Of a stretch of 64,000 nt of DNA, positions 1 through 11,516 are shown piece by piece. Position numbers and translations under genes: made by a program. The notes beneath the pieces are model-generated. The model ran no database searches, was not told the origin of the DNA, and saw nothing but the letters and a program-made list of their open reading frames with translations. Position 1 is the first letter of the stretch; each line of letters starts with the position of its first letter. The stretch spans positions 2,852,001 through 2,916,000 of the forward strand of contig JAMXDE010000005.1 of assembly GCA_026770025.1 (NCBI GenBank), written 5' to 3'. This stretch comes from Craspedostauros australis. Lineage: Eukaryota > Bacillariophyta > Bacillariophyceae > Mastogloiales > Achnanthaceae.

Positions 1-1607
1 TCGCTGACCTGGATGATGTTCTTCATCTTTCCGCCCACTCTGATGTCGCTGTTTGTTCGTCGGAAGCTCCTGTTTATGATTTCCACTGTGCTGTCCACGT
101 CTGTGAATCCTCCAGAGTATAGTAGGAAGCCGATCTCTTTCACCTCTTCTGCGTCTTGGAGCTGGGCTTTGTACAATCCCTCATGCTCGTTGTAGTAGTA
201 TGGGTTGAGCTCCGCGTTGCGGTCTGCCGTGATGTCGAAGGGATCATCTCTGGTGGTGATGCGGACTTTCGCGTACGTGATTCCTGTTGCCCCGGATGGC
301 GCTCGCAATCCTTGAAAGAAGGTTCTGAGGTCCTCCATTCTCTCTGGAATTTGTCCTGAGTGGGCGATGTGGGGACCTGTGTTGGCCGACTCTCTCCATG
401 GGAGGATCACCGCTGTAGGATCGATTCGTCGGACCTGCCGGAACCATCGCTTGATGCGCTCTCGCACTGCGGCTGTGGTGTCGTCTTCGGTTCTGTCGAC
501 GTTGAGTTTGATTGTGAATCTGGTGGTGTGCTCGTGTCGCGGTGGTGCTATCTTTGCCTGGGATGTGTTGGATTCCTCATCTGAGCTGACGGAGTTGTCG
601 TCTGTGGACGGCTTGCGGTTGGCAGGGTTCCGAGGGCCACTTCTGTGTCTGGTCACGCCTGAGTCAGTTGACGAATCGTTGCTGCTTGTCGTCCCTGAAG
701 ATTGCGAGTTGTTCGTGCTGTTCTGGCTGACTCGTGGCATGTCGGTTGTCTGTTTCGGAGATTTGAATCTGGTGCGTTTGGACGGCTGGCGGCTGGTGTA
801 CGACTCGCTGTCTGTGCTGATGGATCCCGTGGTTGTGTCGATTGGCATGGCTGCAAATGCTTGGCTTGTGGACATCCTGGCTGTGCTCGCTTCCGCGCCT
901 TCCGTCTGGAGTGTGAGGCCTTCCATTGTGTCGATGTGGATGTCGTTGTCTGCGAGAGGTGCTGCTCCCAGATCGTAGTTGGAGCCCATGAGTCGATTCG
1001 CGGCCTTCCATACTTTGACTGCTCTTGCCGTTCGTACCGTGCCGTCGTCGTTGAGATGTACTTTGAATACCTCGTGGGGATCGGTGGATGCAACGTTGAT
1101 GACGAATTGCAGGAGCCTCATTCTTGTGGGGTCTCTGTTGGGCAGCGTGATGGGCCCGAATGATGTGACCCTTCCGTCTGCGAGATCTCTGAAGAAGTGC
1201 TCCCACTGTTTGATGGTCGGGTTTTCGCGGTCGGCCGTCGCCTCATCCTTGTTATACCAGATTGCTCTGGCTCTCCATGCTGCTTTTGCTGATCTGTCGA
1301 TGGATCCGTCTCCTGTTGCTCGTGCGAATGGCGTGATGTCGATGCCGGTCTTGTTGGCCGCGGTCTTGAACGTGCTGGATCTTGGCTTGTAGGTGATGGA
1401 CACGTCGTCGGGGTCGTTCTCCTCGGTTCCTCCATCGTAAGGGATGGCTCTTTTTGCTTGTCGTCGGGCGCGATGATGGTTGCCTGTATCGTCCTCTCTT
1501 GGGTTCGCAGGTTTGTCAGGTTCCTTGGTGGGAGGTGGCAAGGTTGGGCCATCTTCTGCCTTCGTCTCTTCGCGGTTGCTCGTGTTGGGTTCGTCGTTCG
1601 AAGTCAT
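1..1607 (-). CDS. Partial long reading frame, probable mobile-element protein, open at the left window edge
   Basis: Reading leftwards from an ATG at 1607, about 535 codons run to base 1 without a stop, so the C-terminus lies outside the window. The product starts with a charged low-complexity segment (residues 1-80). A globular stretch follows (about 117-215, Trp/Phe-rich, with NPTIKQWEHFFRDL), then a Ser/Thr-rich linker (about 225-355), then a second globular region from residue 360 containing TRFTIKLNV, ILPWRES, ITYAKVRI and EIGFLLYSGG. From memory, the last region resembles multicopy hypothetical proteins of diatom genomes that I associate with retroelements; this is recognition, not a search. 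The leader is CAA/ACA-rich like other starts here. The ATG lies about 80 bp from the first satellite monomer. No catalytic motif is visible in the part present. Coding status is well supported by length; function is not. Confidence 0.6.
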   Translation of the reverse strand, partial: MTSNDEPNTSNREETKAEDGPTLPPPTKEPDKPANPREDDTGNHHRARRQAKRAIPYDGGTEENDPDDVSITYKPRSSTFKTAANKTGIDITPFARATGDGSIDRSAKAAWRARAIWYNKDEATADRENPTIKQWEHFFRDLADGRVTSFGPITLPNRDPTRMRLLQFVINVASTDPHEVFKVHLNDDGTVRTARAVKVWKAANRLMGSNYDLGAAPLADNDIHIDTMEGLTLQTEGAEASTARMSTSQAFAAMPIDTTTGSISTDSESYTSRQPSKRTRFKSPKQTTDMPRVSQNSTNNSQSSGTTSSNDSSTDSGVTRHRSGPRNPANRKPSTDDNSVSSDEESNTSQAKIAPPRHEHTTRFTIKLNVDRTEDDTTAAVRERIKRWFRQVRRIDPTAVILPWRESANTGPHIAHSGQIPERMEDLRTFFQGLRAPSGATGITYAKVRITTRDDPFDITADRNAELNPYYYNEHEGLYKAQLQDAEEVKEIGFLLYSGGFTDVDSTVEIINRSFRRTNSDIRVGGKMKNIIQVS

Positions 1608-1689
1608 TTTGCTTTGCTGTTGTTTGTGTTGTGTTAGGGTATTAATTAGTTTTTATTTTTCTTTGGTTTGGTTTGTCGGAGTTCCGAAA

Positions 1690-4600
1690 CTATCCAATTT
1701 GGTGATTCATATGATGGTGAATATTCAGCAACACTGAATATCGTTTTCTGGCTAGATGTACATAGGAATGATCGATCCACGATGAAACCAACGATGGTGG
1801 GCGATGGTATGGTCCACAATGGGTGCGTTCCGAGTGGTTACAGGCCGTAATTACATACTTATGGGTTCTGCGGTCAAATTTCGTGATTCATATGACAGTG
1901 AATATTCAGCAACACTGAATATCGTGTTCTGGACAGATGTACATAGGAATGATCCATTCGCGGGCAAACCAACGATGGTGGGCCATGGTATGGTCCCCAA
2001 TGGGTGCGTTCCGAGTGGTTATAGGCCGCCAATGCATATTTAGAGGTTCTGCGGTCCAATTTGGTGATTCAAATGAAGGTGAATATTCAGCGCCACTGAA
2101 TATCGTGTTCTGGCTAGATGTACATAGGAATGATCGATCCGCAAGCAAACCAACGATGGTGGGCCATGGTGTGGTCCCCAATGGGTGCGTTCCGAGTGGT
2201 TATAGGCCGCCAATGCATATTTATGGGGTCCTCCGGTCAAATTTGGTGATTCATATGACTGTGAATATTCAGCGCCACTGAATATCGTGTTCTGGACAGA
2301 TGTACATAGGAATGATCCATTCGCGGGCAAACCAACGATGGTGGGCCATGGTATGGTCCCCAATGGGTGCGTTCCGAGTGGTTATATACCGTCATTGCAT
2401 ATTTAGGGGTCTCTCCGTCCAATTTCGTGATACATATGATGGTGAATATTCAGCAACACTGAATATCGTGTTCTGGCCAGAATTGCATACAAATGATCGA
2501 TCCGCAAGCAAACCAACGATAGTAGGCCATGGTATGGTCCCCAATGGGTGCGTTCCAAGTGGTTATAGGCCGTCATTGCATATTTAAGGCGTCCTCCGGT
2601 CAAATTTCGTGATTCAAATGAAGGTGAATATTCAGCGCCACTGAATATCGTGTTCTGGACAGAAGTGCATACAAATGATGGGTCCGCAAGCAAACCAACG
2701 ATGGTGGGCCATGGTATGGTCCCCAATGGGTGCGTTCCGAGTGTTTATAGGCCGTCATTGCATATTTAGAGGTTCTGCGGTCAAATTTGGTGATTCATAT
2801 GATGGTGAATATTCAGCAACACTGAATATCGTGTTCTGGCCAGAATTGCATAGGAATGATCAATACGCGGGCAAACCAACGATGGTGGGCCATGGTATGG
2901 TCCCCAATGGGTGCGTTCCGAGTGTTTATAGGCCGTCATTGCATATTTAAGGGATCCTGCGGTCCAATTTGGTGATTCATATGATGGTGAATATTCAGCA
3001 ACACTGAATATCGTGTTCCGGACAGAAGTGCATACAAATGATGGGTCCGCAAGCAAACCAACGATGGTGGACCATGGTATGGTCCCCAATGGGTGCGTTC
3101 CGAGTGGTTATAGGCCGTCATTGCATATTTAAGGGATCCTGCGGTCCAATTTGGTGATTCATATGATGGTGAATATTCAGCAACACTGAATATCGTGTTC
3201 TGGCCAGATGTACATAGGAATGATCAATGCGCGAGCAAGGCAACGATGGGGGACGATGGTATGGTCCCCCATGGGTGCGTTCCGAGTGTTTATAGGCCGT
3301 CATTGCATATTTAGAGGTTCTGCGGTCAAATTTGGTGATTCATATGATGGTGAATATTCAGCAACACTGAATATCGTGTTCTGGCCAGAATTGCATAGGA
3401 ATGATCAATACGCGGGCAAACCAACGATGGTGGGCCATGGTATGGTCCCCAATGGGTGCGTTCCGAGTGTTTATAGGCCGTCATTGCATATTTAAGGGAT
3501 CCTGCGGTCCAATTTGGTGATTCATATGATGGTGAATATTCAGCAACACTGAATATCGTGTTCCGGACAGAAGTGCATACAAATGATGGGTCCGCAAGCA
3601 AACCAACGATGGTGGACCATGGTATGGTCCCCAATGGGTGCGTTCCGAGTGGTTATAGGCCGTCATTGCATATTTAAGGGATCCTGCGGTCCAATTTGGT
3701 GATTCATATGATGGTGAATATTCAGCAACACTGAATATCGTGTTCTGGCCAGATGTACATAGGAATGATCAATGCGCGAGCAAGGCAACGATGGGGGACG
3801 ATGGTATGGTCCCCCATGGGTGCGTTCCGAGTGTTTATAGGCCGTCATTGCATATTTAGAGGTTCTGCGGTCAAATTTGGTGATTCATATGATGGTGAAT
3901 ATTCAGCAACACTGAATATCGTGTTCTGGCCAGAATTGCATAGGAATGATCAATGCGCGAGCAAACCAACGATGGTGGGCCATGGTGTGGTCCCCGATGG
4001 GTGCGTTCCGAGTGGTTATAGGCCGTCATTGCATATTTAAGGCGTCCTCCGGTCAAATTTGGTGATTCATATGACTGTGAATATTCAGCACCACTGAATA
4101 TCGTGTTCTGGACAGATGTACATAGGAATGATCAATGCGCGAGCAAGGCAACGATGGGGGACGATGGTATGGTCCCCCATGGGTGCGTTCCGAGTGTTTA
4201 TAGGCCGTCATTGCATATTTAGAGGTTCTGCGGTCAAATTTGGTGATTCATATGATGGTGAATATTCAGCAACACTGAATATCGTGTTCTGGCCAGATGT
4301 ACATAGGAATGATCAATTCGCGGGCAAACCAACGATGGTGGGCCATGGTATGGTCCCCAATGGGTGCGTTCCAAGTGGTTATAGGCCGTCATTGCATATT
4401 TAAGGGATCCTGCGGTCAAATTTGGTGATTCATATGATGGTGAATATTCAGCAACACTGAATATCGTGTTCCGGACAGAAGTGCATACAAATGATGGGTC
4501 CGCAAGCAAACCAACGATGGTGGACCATGGTATGGTCCCCAATGGGTGCGTTCCGAGTGGTTATAGGCCGTCATTGCATATTTAAGGGATCCTGCGGTCC

Positions 4601-7600
4601 AATTTGGTGATTCATATGATGGTGAATATTCAGCACCACTGAATATCGTGTTCTGGCTAGATGTACATAGGAATGATCGATCCACGATGAAACCAACGAT
4701 GGTGGGCGATGGTATGGTCCACAATGGGTGCGTTCCGAGTGGTTACAGGCCGTAATTACATACTTATGGGTTCTGCGGTCAAATTTCGTGATTCATATGA
4801 CAGTGAATATTCAGCAACACTGAATATCGTGTTCTGGCCAGATGTACATAGGAATGATCGATCCGCAAGCAAACCAACGATAGTAGGCCATGGTATGGTC
4901 CCCCATGGGTGCGTTCCGAGTGGTTATAGGTCGCCAATGCATATTTAGAGGTTCTGCGGTCAAATTTGGTGATTCATATGATGGTGAATATTCAGCGCCA
5001 CTGAATATCGTGTTCTGGCCAGAAGTGCATGGGATTGATCAATGCGCGAGCAAACCAATGATTGGGGACGATGGTATGGTCCCCAATGGGTGCGTTCCGA
5101 GTGGTTATAGGTCGCCAATGCATATTTAGAGGTTCTGCGGTCAAAATTAGTGATACAAATGACTGTGAATATTCAGCGCCACTGAATATCGTGTTCTGGC
5201 CAGAATTGCATAGGAATGATCGATCCGCGAGCAAACCAACGATGGTGGACCGTGGTATGGTCCCCAATGGGTGTGTTCCGAGTGGTTATAGGTCGCCAAT
5301 GCATATTTAGGGGTTCTGCGGTCAAATTTGGTGATTCATATGATGGTGAATATTCAGCACCGCTGAATATCGTGTTCTGGCCAGAAGTGCATGGGATTGA
5401 TCAATGCGCGAGCAAACCAATGATGGGGGACGATGGTATGGTCCCCAATGGGTGCGTTCCGAGTGGTTATAGGTCGCCAATGCATATTTAGAGGTTCTGC
5501 GGTCAAAATTAGTGATACAAATGACTGTGAATATTCAGCAACACTGAATATCGTGTTCTGGCCAGATGTACATAGGAATGATCAATGCGCGAGCAAGGCA
5601 ACGATGGCGGACGATGGTATGGTCTCCCATGGGTGCGTTCCGACTGGTTATAGGCCGTCATTGCACATTTAGGGGTTCTGCGGTCACAATTAGTGATACA
5701 AATGAAGGTGAATTTTCAGCGCCACTGAATATCGTGTTCTGGCCAGAAGTGCATACAAATCATCGATCTTCAAGCAAATCAACGATGGTGGGCCATGGTG
5801 TGGTCCCCCATGGGTGCGCTCCAAGTGATTAAAGGTCGCCAATGCATATTTAAGGCGTCCTGCGGTCCAATTTGGTGATTCATATGACTGTGAATATTCA
5901 GCACCAGTGAATATCGTGTTCTGGCCAGAAGTGCATAGGAATGATCAATGCGCGAGCAAACCAACGATGGCGGACGGTGGTATGGTCCCCCATGGGTGCG
6001 TTCCGAGTGGTTATAGGCCGTCATTGCACATTTAGGGGTTCTGCGGTCAAAATTGGTGATTCATATGACTGTGAATATTCAGCACCACTGAATATCGTGT
6101 TCTGGCCAGATGTACATAGGAATGATCAATGCGCGAGCAAACCAACGATGGTGGGCCATGGTATGGTCCCCAATGGGTACGTTCCAAGTGGTTATAGGCC
6201 GTCATTGCACATTTAGAGGTTCTGTGGTCAAAATTGGTGATTCATATGATGGTGAATATTCAGCGCCACTGAATATCGTGTTCTGGACAGATGTACATAG
6301 GAATGATCAATGCGCGGGCAAACCAACGATGGTGGGCCATGGTATGGTTCTCAATGGGTGTGTTCCGAGTGGTTATAGGTCGCCAATGCATATTTAGAGG
6401 TCTCTCCGTCCAATTTCGTGATTCAAATGACAGTGAATATTCAGCGCCACTGAATATCGTGTTCTGGACAGAATTGCATAGGATTGCTCAATGCGCGAGC
6501 AAACCAACGATGGTGGGCCATGGTATGGTCCCCAATGGGTGCGTTCCGAGTGGTTATAGGCCGTCATTGCACATTTAGGGATCCTGCGGTCAAATTTGGT
6601 GATTCAAATGAAGGTGAATATTCAGCGCCACTGAATATCGTGTTCTGGCTAGATGTACATAGGAATGATCGATCCGCGAGCAAACCAACGATGGTGGACC
6701 ATGGTATGGTCCCCAATGGGTGCGTTCCGAGTGGTTATAGGTCGCCAATGCATATTTAGAGGTCTCTCCGTCCAATTTCGTGATTCAAATGACAGTGAAT
6801 ATTCAGCGCCACTGAATATCGTGTTCTGGACAGAATTGCATAGGAATGATCAATACGCGGGCAAACCAACGATGGTGGGCCATGGTGTGGTCCCCAATGG
6901 GTGCGTTCCGAGTGGCTATAGACCGTAATTACATATTTATGGGATCCTGCGGTCAAATTTCGTGATTCAAATGAAGGTGAATATTCAGCACCACTGAATA
7001 TCGTGTTCTTGCCAGAAGTGCATAGGAATGATCGATCCACGATGAAACCAACAATGGAGGACGATGGTATGGTCCCCGATGGGTGCGTTCCGAGTGGTTA
7101 TAGGCCGTCATTGCACATTTAGGGATCCTGCGGTCAAATTTGGTGATTCAAATGAAGGTGAATATTCAGCGCCACTGAATATCGTGTTCTGGACAGAGGT
7201 GCATACAAATGATGGGTCCGCAAGCAAACCAACGATGGTGGGCCATGGTATGGGCCCCAATGGGTGCGTTCCGAGTGGTTATAGGTCGCCAATGCATATT
7301 TAGAGGTTCTGCGGTCAAATTTGGTGATTCATATGATGGTGAATATTCAGCACCACTGAATATCGTGTTCTGGACAGATGTACATAGGAATGATCAATTC
7401 GCGAGCAAACCAACGATGGTGGGCGATGGTATGGTCCCCAATGGGTGCGTTCCGAGTGGTCATAGGTCGCCAATGCATATTTAGAGGTCTCTCCGTCCAA
7501 TTTCGTGATTCATATGATGGTGAATATTCAGTACCACTGAATATCGTGTTCTGGCCAGAATTGCATAGGAATGATCAATACGCGGGCAAACCAACGATGG

Positions 7601-8540
7601 TGGGCCATGGTGTGGTCCCCAATGGGTGCGTTCCGAGTGGTTATAGGCCGTCATTGCATATTTAAAGGGTTCTGCGGTCAAATTTGGTGATACATATGAC
7701 TGTGAATATTCAGCAGCGCTGAATATCGTGTTCTGGCCAGATGTACATAGGAATGATCAATGCGCGAGCAAACCAACGATGGTGGGCCATGGTATGGTTC
7801 CTCATGGGTACGTTCCAAGTGGTTATAGGTCGCCAATGCATATTTAGGGGTTCTGCGGTCCAATTTGGTGATTCATATGACAGTGAATATTCAGCACCGC
7901 TGAATATCGTGTTCTGGCCAGATGTACATAGGAATGATCGATCCGCGAGCAAACCAACGATGGTGGTCCATGGTATGGTCCCCAATGGGTGCGTTCCGAG
8001 TGGTCATAGGCCGTCATTACGTATTTATGGGATCCTCCGGTCAAATTTGGTGATGCACGCGAAGTTGAATATTCAGCACCCCTGAATATCGTGTTCTTGC
8101 CAGAAGTGCATAGGAATGATCGATCCACGATGAAACCAACAATGGAGGACGATGGCATGGTCCCCGATGGGTGCGTTCCGAGTGGTTATAGGCCGCCATT
8201 GCATATTTAAGCGTGCCTCCGCACAATTTCGTCACACACATGAAGCTGAATATTCAGCAACACTGAATATCGTGTTCTGGCCAGAAGTGCATACAAATCA
8301 TCGATCCTCAAGCAAACCAACGATGGTGGGCCATGGTGTGGTCCCCGATGGGCACGCTCCGAGTGGTTATAGACCGTATTTGCATATTTATGGGATCCTC
8401 CGGTCCAATTTGGTCATGCACGCAATGGTGAATATTCAGCTCCTCGGTGTTTCGCGATTTTGCTACTCATGCATGGGAATGACCAGTCCGAAGGCATGCA
8501 ACCGATCGGGACCCATCCAATGCCTTTCCGTCGGCATATT
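1690..8540. repeat. Tandem satellite array, 181/182-bp monomer, about 37 copies
   Basis: A landmark (CTGAATATCG) recurs at 1734, 1915, 2096, 2278, 2459, 2641, 2822, 3004, 3186, 3367, 3549 and 3731, and on to about 8430, always 181 or 182 bases apart. Each monomer carries an AATATTCAG...CTGAATAT stem-loop, CATATG or CAAATG beside it, a CCATGG-type centre followed by GGTCCCC, and a GGTGCGTTCCGAG segment. Most neighbours differ at only a few sites; copies right of about 8040 diverge and fade out by about 8540. Both strands stay open for 60 to 100 codons per monomer, but the period is not a multiple of three, so the frame changes each copy. I treat it as non-coding satellite DNA. Length near a nucleosome repeat and homogeneity suggest heterochromatin, perhaps centromeric or subtelomeric (inference). 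Confidence 0.95.
2726..3957. repeat. Higher-order duplication of three monomers (545 bp) inside the satellite
   Basis: The three-monomer block starting at 2726 reappears displaced by 545 bases at 3271 and agrees up to about 3410/3955. A shorter two-monomer displacement (363 bases) links about 3753 with 4116. A distinctive monomer near 1740-1930 (with GATCCACGATGAAACCAACG and a TTACATACTTATGGG tail) recurs near 4645-4830, 2905 bases (16 monomers) away. These are recent local amplification events on top of the basic 181/182-bp repeat. Confidence 0.85.
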
Positions 8541-9299
8541 CCGTGGGTTTGTACGCTTTCTTTTCTTGCGTAAGGGGTTGAAACCTTCATGTTCCTCGTA
8601 CACACGATGACACCGATCGTCGAACGCCACTGTGGGTCAAACCGGCCTATATCTGCACTGCAACGATCAATTTGGAGGAATGAAATCATCTTGAGCTTAT
8701 CCTTGGACCTCTCCCGGACACTTTCCATGTAGTTATTTGCTGTATTTGCATCTTCGAATACCGGCTCCTTCAAACTTTGCATTCACGTGACACCATCCAG
8801 GAACTGCCAACATGAACCATATCTGAACAAATCCCCATTGGAATCATCAATCTCAGGACGTCCATCAAACTGTATTGTATCCAGGGGGCGCTCATAGGTG
8901 TATCAACGCCCTTGATCTGCTCCTGAAGCCTCCACAAAGACCTGAATGGTTGGATACCCATACCCATATCAGCATGTGCATAGCCTGCAACCTCAATGCC
9001 TCTCGGACGGATGGATGCACCAATGTAGGCTGATCTGAGCCAGTCTACAGCAACAAAACGCAAGCAATACTTTGATGCGTATCGGCACTATCATCGGGCA
9101 TATGCGAGTACGAGCCGTCCCGATCGACCACGTCCATGCATGGCACAGTGCCCGATCGTATTTTGTGAACGCATACGGCAAAGTTGTTGGAGTCGATGGA
9201 GTCGTCAATAATCCGTGACTGGAGACTCGATGAAAGATACCAATCAACAAATGGCGCCATCACCAACCTCGCTCCAAAAATTGCAACTCCCTCCATCAT
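8541..9299 (-). pseudogene. Possible frame-broken gene remnant next to the satellite
   Basis: Three minus-strand open stretches (9299-9045, 9063-8770, 8782-8414) follow one another with overlaps of under 20 bases in different frames. This is the pattern left when a single coding region acquires two indels. The pieces read like protein rather than low-complexity sequence (VDWLRSAYIGASIRPRG; ANNYMESVRERSKDKLK), but I recognise no family and no motif. The leftmost piece runs into the last, very diverged satellite monomer. It could also be chance open frames. Confidence 0.28.
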
Positions 9300-11516
9300 C
9301 CTACGTCGTCTGTCATGTTCCTTGAAGCTTCAGATCCTCGTGCATGAGCAAATAAACAATGCAAAGATCAAACTCTCTTATGGGGCTGCGCTGGAGGCGC
9401 TTCTCTCCGCCTCCTTTCAACTTCGCGCGGGACACGAAGGGAGCACGGAATCTGTTGATTGTTGTATGCATTCAGTGAATGTGCGAGCTGTCGTGTATGC
9501 GGCTGCTTTACATTTTAGGCAGGGGTTGGATGAGCGCGTCTTCTGCGCTTCAGCCACGTAAACAGGGTGCCAGAGGCAGTCGGTTCATGCAACATCTGTG
9601 CCGTTTGCTCGACCCATATCGCGACCTGCGCTATGTGCGCGTCTGCTGTTGGTGCCGTCCGTTGAATCCTGTGGTGAGTGGGCCGATGGTGCTCGCGGCG
9701 GAGACGACATGATTCTGATCTATTGCGAAGAGCTTGATTTATTCCGGCTTCAGCCGAGTCTTGACCTTCAAAAAGTGCTTCGTTTCGAGCTGCCCATTGC
9801 TCCCACGCGATGCGCTAGATGCGACATATGAGCTATCCAGACCATTTCGCCACGGACTTTCTGGATTGTTGCCGCCTCAGAAAGCCCCTCTACATCGGTT
9901 CCCAGATCCTCATGCATGACACAACATCATGCAGCATCGTTGTCCTTCTTTGATCATCAGACCAGCAACGTCAGAGCCATCAGTCATCCTGTTACGTTCA
10001 CCGCTCTACTACAATCAAGAGCTGACATCTCGTGCCATCGCACGGTACATGCAGGGCATCGCTCACTCTCGCGCTGCAATCAGAAGACGACAGTCAAGTA
10101 ATCATCAATCAGCCTTTCACCCTTTTACAAGAAAGTTGGCACATGTGCTGCATAGTTCCATGGCACAAGTGGAGCACCAAGCACGGAACGAAAACAGCAA
10201 TGACAACACCAATAATCGTATGGAGAAATGGAACAGAACGGAAACAGTACCGCACGACCCATTGTTGGTGATAGGAGCCCAAGCATTTGTAAAACTTTCA
10301 TTTGTGACAGCCATGCACGCGCCTGGCAGGACGGTTCCGTGGGTGAGAGACGAGTGCACCCAAGGATGGAGAGTAAAACGATCGCCAGCGACTGGCGCGC
10401 ACCTCCAAAGTGGCAAAAAGTGAGCGACGTCACTTCACAGGTTGGAGTCCAGATGGGCAAAAAAAATGCGCCACAGCCAGTTGAACCATTGACTCGTCAC
10501 TTTTTGTTTCCTGTGTAGCAAAATGCTAATATATATTCACTAAAAATATCATGCGTTGGAGGATGAGCACATTCTCGGCGCACTGAGGATGTGGCCCGAT
10601 GCTTTTGGCGCGAACTGACCGATCGGTGTTTCTTTTTGTCCAGGTCTGAGTCCAGCTTGGGAACAGTCGTGGACTTGAGTCCGCTCATATTTTGAGATGT
10701 GTGCACAAGTGCAATGATGCCGACACAGGCGTCATGTGGATTCAGGCGCATATTCCTGCCGACCGGTCCGAAATGCGCCGCGTGCTTCACCACCCATTGT
10801 CGCCTTCCATTCTCCAGCCCATGCATCGCCGCTCGTATAGAATGACCGTCGACGTCAGCCATCTCCTCCCAGTTCATTTTGCTTGTCCTGCTCTGCCACT
10901 GCTTGGTTTTCTGCCACTGCACGTGTTCCCACAGAGTATCCTTCGTGCTCGCGCAAGCCTTCTCTCCCCCTATTCACACTGACCACTCATCTCCATGCAG
11001 TTCCTCATCACGCTCCGGACCGTTCCGTCCCTACTCCGCTCCCGCCATTTTGTCGACATCGTCGTTCCAGTGCGATGATCGACCATCTGAATACCTGCGA
11101 TACTATACTGCGATCATCTCTCTTTCATATGCCACCGATCACACGCATATTGGCGACCGCCCCCACATTCGTTCAAATTCGCCACACCAATCAATCATCC
11201 TGCTCCCACTACGGATTCCTGATGATGTGCGCCCTCTGGAAATGGCCAATAGCCCGAACACAAACAATCAATAGTAACAATCACGTTCAATGATGGCACT
11301 ACCCATACATGGGTCGCCCTGCTCGTTCGCGTCCTCATTCCACTCTGGTCAAGTCTCATCTGTCTGCCTACACTGTAGCTGATCCGCTCAATTATGTACA
11401 ATGGGGTGGGACACAATCCATTGAGCTTGGAGCAGCGCTGATATGTCGGTCGTATCGGTGCTCCGCTCGATTGGTGTCTCCTTTTCGTCCTGCTCTACTC
11501 CCCACACTGCAGTCGA
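9300..11516. other. No gene recognised
   Basis: Only short overlapping open frames on both strands, none with a recognisable domain or a leader like those of the real genes. I see no RNA gene and no clear repeat. Confidence 0.6.

Noticed and set aside
1690..8540. CRISPR-like array
   Set aside because: Monomers are 181/182 bp with no unique spacers, in a eukaryotic context.
1804..8610. Dozens of 60 to 150-codon open frames across the satellite
   Set aside because: They are the same monomer read in shifting frames (period 181/182), on both strands, with no leader or conserved function.
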